Below, piece after piece: positions 30,150-38,064 of a DNA stretch of 55,805 bases. How positions within the stretch are numbered: position 1 is the stretch's first letter; every line of letters starts with the position of its first letter. Location: the NCBI RefSeq assembly GCF_017676385.1, contig NZ_JAFFZN010000040.1:1-55805 (forward strand), read 5' to 3'. The position numbers and the translations under genes are program-made. This DNA is from Streptomyces spirodelae. Lineage in GTDB: Bacteria > Actinomycetota > Actinomycetes > Streptomycetales > Streptomycetaceae. The notes below the pieces were generated by a model. The model had not been told where the DNA came from. It ran no database searches and saw only the letters and a program-made list of their open reading frames with translations.

Positions 30150-30294
30150 GGGCCCCGATGCCCCGCCGAAAACATCCCGGCACAGGAGCTTGACGGATGC
30201 CGGAGGCACCGCGGCTTGCTCCGCGGCGCCCCGGCACCTCCGGCACCCGTCCGGGCACCCCTGCCGGGACGTTCCCGGCGGGGCATCGGGACCC
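30150..30294 (+). promoter_or_regulatory. LHE11, divergent long-hairpin element before the transporter gene
   Basis: 145 nt. Outer arms of 33 nt (30150-30182/30262-30294) with 29 paired positions; inner stem around GACGGATGCCGGAGG/CCTCCGGCACCCGTC (30192-30206 and 30237-30251). The size, two-stem plan and distance of 41 nt to the start codon match the LHE family, but the GAGCCTG core is missing (CAGGAGCTTGA instead). Either a distant member or an independent leader structure. Confidence 0.6.
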
Positions 30295-30335
30295 GTGTCT
30301 GTGGTCCCGAGCCTCCTATGAAGCTGGGAGGTGTC

Positions 30336-31655
30336 GTGGCCGTGTCTACTTGGAACGGCTTGGCCCTGAGGTGGTCGCTCACAAGGCATTTCAGCCCGCT
30401 GACGTGGGTGCTCGCCTCGACGTTCACCGGGGTCATGGGCACGTGGGTGCTGACCCTGACGATGCCCTGGTTCGTCTTCGCGACGACGGGCAGTACGAGT
30501 CACGCCGGGATGGTTGTCTTCGCGGAGCTGGCGCCCGCCGTTGTGGCGCGGTTCCTGGCCGGTCCGGTGCTGGACCGGGTGGGGCTGCGGCGGATGTCGG
30601 TGGTCACGTCCGTGGTCGAGACGGTGTGCGTCACGGTGATCGCTGTGCTTGTCACCATGGACAGGCTGCCGTTTCCGCTGCTGCTCGCGCTGCTGGCACT
30701 GATGGGTGCCGCGGGTGGTGCGGGCACTCTGGCGAAGAGCTTTCTGGCTCCGTCGGCGGCGCGCTACGTCGGTTTCCCCGAGGGCCGTGGTATCAGTCTG
30801 AGTTCGGCGATGATGACCGCCGGGCAGGTCTTCGGTCCTTCGCTCGGTGCGTTTCTGGCGCCGGAGCCGGTGGCCGGTCTGATCGTGGTGGCCGCGCTGT
30901 TCACCGCGAGCGCGCTGATCATCGGTCTGGCGCTGCCGCACGGCATGGAGCCGGAGCACGTGCAGCTGGACCCGACTACGGAGAGGCTCGGCTACTGGCG
31001 GAGTCTCGGTGAAGGCATCAGGTACTTCCGCAAGGACGGGCTGCTCGTCAGGCTGTACGTGATGCTGGCCCTCATGGGCTTCCTGGTGGCGCCGATGAAC
31101 GGTGTGTTCCTGCCGCTGTGGGCCCAGGAGGCGGACACCGGTCCGGGGACGATCGGAGCGCTCGTCAGCATGGCGGCGCTTGCGGGCTTCGTCGGGAGCC
31201 TCGTTGCCGTCCCGGTGATCGAGCGGGTCCGGCCCGTGGTGATTCTGGCGGCCGGGTATCTGCTGATCGTTCCTCAGTTGCTCGTGCTGGCGCTGGGTGC
31301 ACCGACGTGGGTCGTGATGGCGGCCTGGGTCGCGGCCGGGTTCGCCGGGGCGTTCCCGTATGCGGTGGTAGGGAAGATCACCTACCGCTGGCCGCCGGCG
31401 GAGCTGCGGAGCCGTACGTCGTCCCTGGGCGGTTCGATCTCCAAACTGGGGGCTGCTCTCGGTGGTCTCGCCGCTGGGTTCGTCGTGGATCACTTCGGGC
31501 TGATGGTGCCGCTGCTCGCGGGTGCGGTGCTGTACTTCGTGGTGACTCAGGGCACGGTGTTCCGGAAGGACATGCGGGGGCTCACCCCGAAGATCCGGGA
31601 GGACCGGCCGAAGGAGGTTGCGGAGGTGCCCGTGATGGAGGAGCCCGTCCGGTGA
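30336..31655 (+). CDS. MFS transporter
   Basis: A 439-residue major facilitator protein, GTG start at 30336 (or 30342) after GGGAGG. About 12 hydrophobic segments are visible, e.g. LTWVLASTFTGVMGTWVLTL, PFPLLLALLALMGAAGGAG, LIVVAALFTASALIIGLAL and VVILAAGYLLIVPQLLVLAL; the central loop lies near residues 200-225. The pattern fits the MFS_3/enterobactin-exporter-like group of drug or metabolite exporters. The C-terminal tail is charged. Its place at the end of the island and the preceding structured leader suggest export of, or immunity to, an island product; this is inference. Confidence 0.85.
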   Translation: MAVSTWNGLALRWSLTRHFSPLTWVLASTFTGVMGTWVLTLTMPWFVFATTGSTSHAGMVVFAELAPAVVARFLAGPVLDRVGLRRMSVVTSVVETVCVTVIAVLVTMDRLPFPLLLALLALMGAAGGAGTLAKSFLAPSAARYVGFPEGRGISLSSAMMTAGQVFGPSLGAFLAPEPVAGLIVVAALFTASALIIGLALPHGMEPEHVQLDPTTERLGYWRSLGEGIRYFRKDGLLVRLYVMLALMGFLVAPMNGVFLPLWAQEADTGPGTIGALVSMAALAGFVGSLVAVPVIERVRPVVILAAGYLLIVPQLLVLALGAPTWVVMAAWVAAGFAGAFPYAVVGKITYRWPPAELRSRTSSLGGSISKLGAALGGLAAGFVVDHFGLMVPLLAGAVLYFVVTQGTVFRKDMRGLTPKIREDRPKEVAEVPVMEEPVR

Positions 31656-31984
31656 GTGTCGGGCCGGTGCCGCCTTCGGTGAGCATCGGCTGACTGGTTG
31701 GTGTTCGGGCCTCGGCGGTGTGCCGGGGCTCTTGTTCTGTGTGCGGCGCGCGCGGTGACCCCGCCCTCGGGGTCGTCCCGCGTGGCGCCGACCGGCGGCC
31801 GACGCGGCCGCCGGTGGCCGCCGATGCGGCGCCTGCTTCCAGCGTCGTCTCGCCCACGTCCCGCTGAAGCACGGCCAGCACCCAGCACTCAGCACCCAAC
31901 TCCCGGCCCACCTGCTTCACGCACCCAGCACTCGCCAGAGAGGCCAGTTCCCTGACCACCTGTGTGACCGTCACAGACATGGAC
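31656..31984. other. Intergenic region between transporter gene and hairpin
   Basis: No gene recognised. Contains a short direct repeat CACCCAGCACTC (about 31876-31887 and 31922-31933, with a related CAGCACTCAGCACCC between them) and a dyad TGTGACCGTCACA near 31963-31975. These lie just before the 28-bp hairpin and might be protein-binding sites at an origin of transfer. Confidence 0.45.
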
Positions 31985-32046
31985 AACGCCCTTGATGGCG
32001 TCGGCTCAGCTCTTTCGCGAGCTGAGCCGACGCCATCAAGGGCGTT
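31985..32046. other. Perfect 28-bp hairpin upstream of the MOBF relaxase gene
   Basis: Arms 31985-32012 and 32019-32046 are fully complementary over 28 nt with a six-base TTTCGC loop. It lies 122 bp before the TraA start. It could be the inverted repeat of oriT (MOBF relaxases use a hairpin next to nic) or an unusually long terminator for the transporter gene. No known MOBF nic sequence was recognised beside it. Confidence 0.7.
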
Positions 32047-32168
32047 CAAAAGTGAGTCACACCTCTTGCTATTAGATCGACGATGCTGTGAACTGCTGTT
32101 ATGCACAAGCTGGTTGCCTCCTCGACGCCGCCGCGGGATGCGTGTGCGGTGCGGCCAGGGGGGCGCCG

Positions 32169-35100
32169 GTGATCACGTTGCATCCGATATCGGCGGGGTC
32201 CGGTATCGACTACCTGATGCGCACTGTTTCCGGCGACGATGTGAAGGCCGGGCAGAAGGAGATGACCGCCCGGTGGGCCGAGGGCGGCGACACTCCGGGT
32301 GAGTGGATGGGGGCCGAGGCGGCGGCACTCGGTCTGTCGGGGGCGGTCACTCAGGAGGCTGCCGACGCGGTCTTCAAGGACGCCGTCGACCCTGTCAGTG
32401 GCAGCCGGATGGGCAGGGCCTGGCCGCGTTACACGCCTGCCGACGAGCTGTATGCGAAGTATCTCGAGGCCGAGCCGCAGGCGTCCGAAGCTCGCCGCCA
32501 GCAGCTGCAGGCCAAGGCCGAGAAGGAGGGGAACCGTACGGCGCGGGCGGGCTGGGAGATGGTCTTCTCTCCGGTCAAAAGTTTCTCCGTGCTGTGGGCC
32601 ACGGCCGATGACGAGCAGCGCGCACGGCTGGAGGCGGCAGAGCGTGCGGCGTTCGAGAAGGTCTTCGCGCGCATCGAGAAGGAGGTGTGCTGGACCCGGG
32701 TGGGGCCGACTGCGGCAGCTCAGGTTCAGGTGCCCGGGCGGGGGTTCATCGCCGCGGTTTTCACCCACCGCAGTTCCCGTGCCGGTGACCCGGATTTCCA
32801 CCGGCATCTGGAGATCAGCTCGAAGGTGCGGACCGAGGACGGGCGCTGGCTGGCGCTCGACGCACGGCCGTTACACGCCCGTCTGGTGGAGTTCTCCGAG
32901 CAGTACACCGCCGAGCTGGAGCGGGAGGTGGCGGCCGAGTTCGGGGTTCTCGCGCAGTCCCGGCAGAACTCGTTGCGGCCGGCTCGCAGGCCGGTTCGGG
33001 AGTTCCTCGGAGTGGGTGACGAGGTGGTTGTGGGCTTCTCGCAGCGCCGTCGTACCACTGAGGGTGCGCTGGTCTCCTTGACCCGTGATTTCCGCGCACG
33101 GGAGGGGCGTGAGCCCACTCGTGCGGAGGAGTACAAGCTGGCTCAGGCCGCCGCGCTGACGGCCCGTCCGGACAAGCAGTCGACCACCGTCGAGGAGGAG
33201 CGCGGCAGGTGGATTGCGCAGGCTCGGCAGATGGGCATCGCGCACCCTGAAGCGCTGCTGCAGCGCGCTGCGGAGACCTCCCGGGAGCGTGCGGAAAGTG
33301 CCGTGGAGGCGGATGTTCCGCTGTCGGAGATACCCGTGCGGGCGCTGCGTGTTCTGGAGGGGCAGCGTGCGCAGTGGACGCGTTCCAACGCGGCTTGTGA
33401 GGTCTACCGGCAGCTTGTGGAGACGGGCTGGCATGTGCGGCTGGACGATGCCGCGTTCGCGGAGACGGTGGAGCGGGCCACGGACGCGCTGCTCGATCCG
33501 GAGCTGTGCGAGCGGCTGGATGCGCCGGATGCGGTGGCGCTTCCGGAGCGTTTCCGCCGGGCCGACGGGGCCTCTGTTTTCGAGCCGGTCGCCACCGGCA
33601 GGATCTACACCTCGCACGGGATTCTGGCCGCTGAGAGGGAGCTGGTGGAGGCGGCGACGCGGCCGGCTCCGGTGCGGATTCTGAGCACCGGGCAGGTCGA
33701 TGCGGCGCTCGCTGCGGGGGATGCGGAGCGCGGTTTCACGCCCAGCACGGAGCAGCGTCAGGTGGTGCGGAACCTGCTGGGGTCGGACACGCGGGTGGGC
33801 GCGGTCATCGGTCCTGCGGGCACCGGGAAGACGACCATCATGCGGCTGGTGAGGGAGGCCGCGGACGCGCACGGGCTCCCTGTGCTGGGTCTGGCGGGTG
33901 GCCAGGTGCAGGCCGACAATCTCGCGGAGGAAGCCGGGATCCGGGCGGAGAACATCGCCCGCTGGCGCTACATGAGCGAGCGCGGCGGCGGTCCGCAGTG
34001 GTCTTTGCGGTCCGGGCAGATCGTCATCGTCGACGAGGCGGGTCAGGCTTCCACACCTGATCTGCGGGCGCTGGCGGACCAGGTGGAGGCTGTCGGCGGG
34101 CGGCTGCTGCTGGTGGGTGATCCCCGCCAGCTGGGCTCCCCGGGTGTGGGGGGCGCGCTGGCGTTGATCGAGGCCGACGCGGGTGCGCAGTATCTGTCCG
34201 AGGTGCGCCGGTTCCGGGACGCGGACAAGACCATCCGCCGCTGGGAGGTCGAGGCCGCGGCGGCGGTCTCCGGCGGCGATGCGGACGCCTCTTTCGACGC
34301 GTACGAGCGGCGCGGCCGGATCCGGCACGGCAGTGCCGACGCCATGCTGGACGCGGTCTACTCCGCGTGGCAGCGGGACACCGCTGACGGCCTCAACTCG
34401 GTCATGATCGCCTCCAGTAACGCGCTCGTTGCGCAGCTGAACGAGCGTGCGCGCAGCGATCTGGCAGCGCGGGGCGAGGTCGACACCGGCATCGAATCCG
34501 CGCTCGGTGACGGCAACCGGGCGGGCGCGGGGGACCGGATCGTCACCCGTGCGAACGACCGGCGGCTGCGCACGCACGACGGGCGGCAGTGGGTGCGCAA
34601 CGGGGACACCTGGACGGTGGAGGCCGTCGAGGACGAGGGCGGTCTCACCGCTGTGCACGACCGCACCGGGCGCCGCGTCACACTCCCGGCTTCCTATGTT
34701 TCCCAGGCGGTGGAGCTGGGTTACGCCGTCACCAAGGACCGCGCCCAGGGGCTGACCGTCGATACCGGCCATGCCCTGTTCGACAGCTCCATGGACCGCA
34801 ACGGCGCCTACCCGGCGCTGACCCGTGGCCGCCTGGCCAACTACGCCTATCTGGTCACCGTCAAGCCTTCCGACCCGGAGACCGGTGCGCCCGGGGAGCG
34901 GCTCACCTCCCGCCAGGTCTGGCAGTCCGTGCTGCGCCGTGACGGCACTCAGCAGTCGGCGACCATGACCGCCCGCCGCAGCGAGGAAGCGGCCCGCTCG
35001 GTACGTGGGCACACTGCCCGGCTGGCTTTCGTCCTCGACCAGATCGCCGACGACCGGGCCCGGCACGCCGTGAGCGGTCTGCTGGGGGAGCGGGCCGCGC

Positions 35101-37229
35101 GGCAGCTGACGTCGGCGCCTGCCTGGCCCGCGCTGCGCGCCCAGCTGGAGCAGCTGGCCGATGACGGGTTCGACACCGACCGGCTGCTGAAGGCGACCTG
35201 GCACCAGCGGGACTTCCTCGACGGCGACGGCAGGCCGGTGCGGGACATCGCGGCCGTCATGCACGCGCGCAACGCCCGTGCCGTCGACCCGGACGAGGGC
35301 TCCCCCGAGACGTTCCGGCGTGCGCAGGACGCGCCCCGCCCGGCCACGGCACCGCAGTTGCTGACCTCTGTTCCCGAGCCGAGCGACGACCCGCTGACGG
35401 CGCTGGGTCTGCTGCTGCCGGACGCCGCACCCGGCGACGATCCGCAGACCCTCCAGGCCGCCCGGGAGCTGGCAGCCGCCGCCCGGGAGCGGGCCGCACG
35501 GCTGGGCGAGGCCGCACAGCTGGACGCCGAGGCGGGCCAGGGATGGGCGGCCGCCTACGGTTCCCGGCCCGCCGATGCGCGGGACGCGGCGGACTGGCGC
35601 AGGCGGCTCACCGCGGCGGCCGTCTACCGCGATCTGGCCGGCCACGACGGGCCCGCACCCACCGGCCCCGCTCCCTCGGCCGAAGGGATGGACGCGGCTT
35701 TGCGCGGCGTGTGGCGCTCCGCGCAGCCTCCGGGCGACCCGGCCGGGACGGTCGAGGAGCTGGCTGCCGAGGCGCCCGCCTGGCTGGCTGTTCTGGGGCC
35801 CCGCCCGGGTGCGGACGAGGCGGCGCGCACGCTGTGGGACCGGGCGGCGCTGGCGGCGTTCACCTACCGCGGACTGTGGGAGTTCGGCCACGAGAGCGTC
35901 GCGTTGGGGCAGCGGCCCGCCGATCCGGTGGCTGCCGCCGACTACGACGCGGCCAGTGCCGCGATCGCCGCTTGGCGGGCCGGTGCGGGCGGTGGGCCGT
36001 CGGGTGCGCGGCCGGCCGATATGGAGGACGACGCGCTGCGCCGGGCGGACTGGCGGGGGCGCGCCAGCGCCGACCGCGTCCAGCGGGTGGAGGAGGCCCT
36101 CGCCGCTTTGCACCGTGCGCAGACGGCCAGGGACGCCGCCCGGCAGGCGGCGCGGGATGCCGTCAACCGCGCCCAGGCGCTGCGGAACGCGGGCACGCCG
36201 GAGCGTGTGGAACGCGCCCGGCAGCTGGACGGGGAGGCCGCCGAGGCGCAGGAGAGGGCCGCCGCACAGGACCGGCTGATCGCCGAGGCCCGGGAGACGC
36301 TCACCGAGCTCGCTCCTGGCCTGCTGGAGGACCGTGAGCGGTCCCGGCGCGGTTCGGATGCGCGGCGGGAGACGGCCCGCCGGACCCTGCGGGGGACGCC
36401 GGAGAAGGAGCGGGCCGCTGCGGACTCGCAGGCGCCGCCGTGGCGGGAAAGGCCCCATGGCGGGCTCACCGATGCCCAGTTGCAGGAGGCGCACCGGCGG
36501 GCGCTGGAGGCCGCGCGGGCTGCCGACAGCGCTGCCGGCGAACAGGAGGGGCGCGCTCAGCGGCTGACCGCCGAGGCGGGGCCCGGGGGCAGGATCGAGC
36601 AGCGGATCGCGGCGCAGGCGGCGCGGGTCGAGGCCGTCCACCAGTGGCGTACCGCTCGGCAGCAGGCCGAGACGGTGCGGCGGCAGGCCGGGGAGAACGC
36701 CGCTCGCCGCCGGGAGTCGGCCGCCCGGCTGGCGGCGACCAACCGTACGGGCCTGTCCGCGGTGCGCGGAGCGGAGCGGCGCGCCCTGGAGGAGCACCTG
36801 CGCCGTCTGGAGGAGCAGGCCGTGCGGCTCGCGGAGGAGCTAGCCCAGGCCGAGCGGCACCGTGATCAGGCCGCTGTCACCGCCGGGGACCCCGCCCGGC
36901 ACGAGCAGCTCCTGGCCGACTGGCAGGAGGCCGGCGGCGACGTCGAGGCGGCCCTGGCCCGGGCGCGGACCAGCGCAGGGGAGGACACCGAGGCCGCCAC
37001 CGTCGAGGCCCGGCGTATGCGCGAGCGCTCACGCCGGCTCCGCGAGACGGCTGCCGCGATCCGCCGCGAGGTGAGCGTGCGCGCCACTCTTCCCGGCGAC
37101 AGGCGCGCCGCCGAGGAGGCTGCCCGGGCGCAGCAGTCCCGTCCGCCGCAGCAGCGGCCCGCTCCGCCTGCGACACCGCAGCAGCGTCCGGATACCCCAC
37201 GACGGGACGGGCCGAGCCGTGCGCGATGA
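32169..37229 (+). CDS. traA: TraA/TrwC-type MOBF relaxase-helicase
   Basis: A 1686-residue conjugative relaxase; GTG start chosen because VITLHPISAGSGIDY is the standard TrwC-relaxase N-terminus, with AGGGGGG before it. Tyr15 is the candidate nicking residue; the metal-binding histidines are H200 in FTHRSSRAGDP and H211/H213 in FHRHLEI. The helicase half has Walker A GPAGTGKT at about 548-555, Walker B IVDEAGQAS, GDPRQLG and AVTKDRAQGLT as in RecD-like SF1 enzymes. The last 600 residues are Ala/Arg/Glu-rich coiled coil. It would nick oriT, stay bound to the transferred strand and unwind it. Only one N-terminal tyrosine of the usual pair is obvious. Confidence 0.93.
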   Translation: MITLHPISAGSGIDYLMRTVSGDDVKAGQKEMTARWAEGGDTPGEWMGAEAAALGLSGAVTQEAADAVFKDAVDPVSGSRMGRAWPRYTPADELYAKYLEAEPQASEARRQQLQAKAEKEGNRTARAGWEMVFSPVKSFSVLWATADDEQRARLEAAERAAFEKVFARIEKEVCWTRVGPTAAAQVQVPGRGFIAAVFTHRSSRAGDPDFHRHLEISSKVRTEDGRWLALDARPLHARLVEFSEQYTAELEREVAAEFGVLAQSRQNSLRPARRPVREFLGVGDEVVVGFSQRRRTTEGALVSLTRDFRAREGREPTRAEEYKLAQAAALTARPDKQSTTVEEERGRWIAQARQMGIAHPEALLQRAAETSRERAESAVEADVPLSEIPVRALRVLEGQRAQWTRSNAACEVYRQLVETGWHVRLDDAAFAETVERATDALLDPELCERLDAPDAVALPERFRRADGASVFEPVATGRIYTSHGILAAERELVEAATRPAPVRILSTGQVDAALAAGDAERGFTPSTEQRQVVRNLLGSDTRVGAVIGPAGTGKTTIMRLVREAADAHGLPVLGLAGGQVQADNLAEEAGIRAENIARWRYMSERGGGPQWSLRSGQIVIVDEAGQASTPDLRALADQVEAVGGRLLLVGDPRQLGSPGVGGALALIEADAGAQYLSEVRRFRDADKTIRRWEVEAAAAVSGGDADASFDAYERRGRIRHGSADAMLDAVYSAWQRDTADGLNSVMIASSNALVAQLNERARSDLAARGEVDTGIESALGDGNRAGAGDRIVTRANDRRLRTHDGRQWVRNGDTWTVEAVEDEGGLTAVHDRTGRRVTLPASYVSQAVELGYAVTKDRAQGLTVDTGHALFDSSMDRNGAYPALTRGRLANYAYLVTVKPSDPETGAPGERLTSRQVWQSVLRRDGTQQSATMTARRSEEAARSVRGHTARLAFVLDQIADDRARHAVSGLLGERAARQLTSAPAWPALRAQLEQLADDGFDTDRLLKATWHQRDFLDGDGRPVRDIAAVMHARNARAVDPDEGSPETFRRAQDAPRPATAPQLLTSVPEPSDDPLTALGLLLPDAAPGDDPQTLQAARELAAAARERAARLGEAAQLDAEAGQGWAAAYGSRPADARDAADWRRRLTAAAVYRDLAGHDGPAPTGPAPSAEGMDAALRGVWRSAQPPGDPAGTVEELAAEAPAWLAVLGPRPGADEAARTLWDRAALAAFTYRGLWEFGHESVALGQRPADPVAAADYDAASAAIAAWRAGAGGGPSGARPADMEDDALRRADWRGRASADRVQRVEEALAALHRAQTARDAARQAARDAVNRAQALRNAGTPERVERARQLDGEAAEAQERAAAQDRLIAEARETLTELAPGLLEDRERSRRGSDARRETARRTLRGTPEKERAAADSQAPPWRERPHGGLTDAQLQEAHRRALEAARAADSAAGEQEGRAQRLTAEAGPGGRIEQRIAAQAARVEAVHQWRTARQQAETVRRQAGENAARRRESAARLAATNRTGLSAVRGAERRALEEHLRRLEEQAVRLAEELAQAERHRDQAAVTAGDPARHEQLLADWQEAGGDVEAALARARTSAGEDTEAATVEARRMRERSRRLRETAAAIRREVSVRATLPGDRRAAEEAARAQQSRPPQQRPAPPATPQQRPDTPRRDGPSRAR

Positions 37230-37506
37230 CCCTCCCTTGGCGACGGTCCGGCCGGGATGCCGGTGCAGTCTCCCGTGTTGCCGATGCCGCCCCGCCGCCC
37301 CGCCCCCCGCCCCCCGCGCTCCGCGCTCCGCCCGCGCCCGCGCCCGTGGCGGGCCGGGGCGCCGGAGCGCGCGCGGGACGGGGCGCTGTGACGAAGTTGG
37401 GGCCGAACTGCCGCTGTACGGCGGCCTGTTCGCTGATCCGGTACCGGCACGTAATTACTAGGCTGAGCCCGCCGGAACCAACACCGGCTCAGCACGGAGG
37501 AGTGGC

Positions 37507-38064
37507 GTGACTGCGATATCTGACTCACTACTCGACGAGATCCGGCCGGGTGCCTGGGACGAGCTGACGGCGGGTGCCTTCGACACCCTCCTGGCGTCGA
37601 TGGACCGGGCCCAGGAGGTCTGTGCCGCCCGCATGGCACAGGCGGCCTCCCCGACCGGCGCGGGGAAGAGGGAACACGACCGCTGGCTGGGCGTCAGCCG
37701 CCGTATCAGCGGCTGGCGTGAGGCGATCCGGCCCGACAACCACGAGGCCGTCGAGGCGGCGCGTGCCTACTGCGCCCAGATCGTCGACGACTACGCCACG
37801 GTGCGCCCCCTGCACGAGGCCGTGGCCGACGGCAGGGCCCTGGCACTGACCCCGGACGGTGCGGCGATCTCGTTCGAAGGCCGCTGGTGGGTGGCCAGGG
37901 ACGACCGTTACCTCCCGCTCGATCCCGAGGACGCCGAGCAGGCCGCCCTGGTGGGCGTGTTGGAGCGGCACGCGGCCGAGCTGGACCGGCTGGCGCAGGT
38001 GCGGACCGAGGCGGAAGAGGTCGCGCCGGTGCGGCCGGGTGACAGCGGGAACGGGGAGCGATAG
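37507..38064 (+). CDS. 185-residue protein coupled to the zeta-like gene
   Basis: GTG start after CACGGAGGAGTGGC. A soluble, mostly helical acidic protein (WDELTAGAFDTLLASMDRAQ, VEAARAYCAQIVDDYATVRP) with a short beta part (DGAAISFEGRWWVARDDRYLPL). Its TAG overlaps the GTG of the next gene, whose product has a zeta-toxin-like domain, so it occupies the antitoxin position of an epsilon-zeta pair, but it does not look like epsilon. Unknown function. Confidence 0.7.
   Translation: MTAISDSLLDEIRPGAWDELTAGAFDTLLASMDRAQEVCAARMAQAASPTGAGKREHDRWLGVSRRISGWREAIRPDNHEAVEAARAYCAQIVDDYATVRPLHEAVADGRALALTPDGAAISFEGRWWVARDDRYLPLDPEDAEQAALVGVLERHAAELDRLAQVRTEAEEVAPVRPGDSGNGER

Noticed and set aside
32871..36797. 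1308-codon open frame antisense to traA
   Set aside because: A typical high-GC antisense shadow; Arg/Gly/Pro-rich with no domain, while traA in the other strand has clear motifs.
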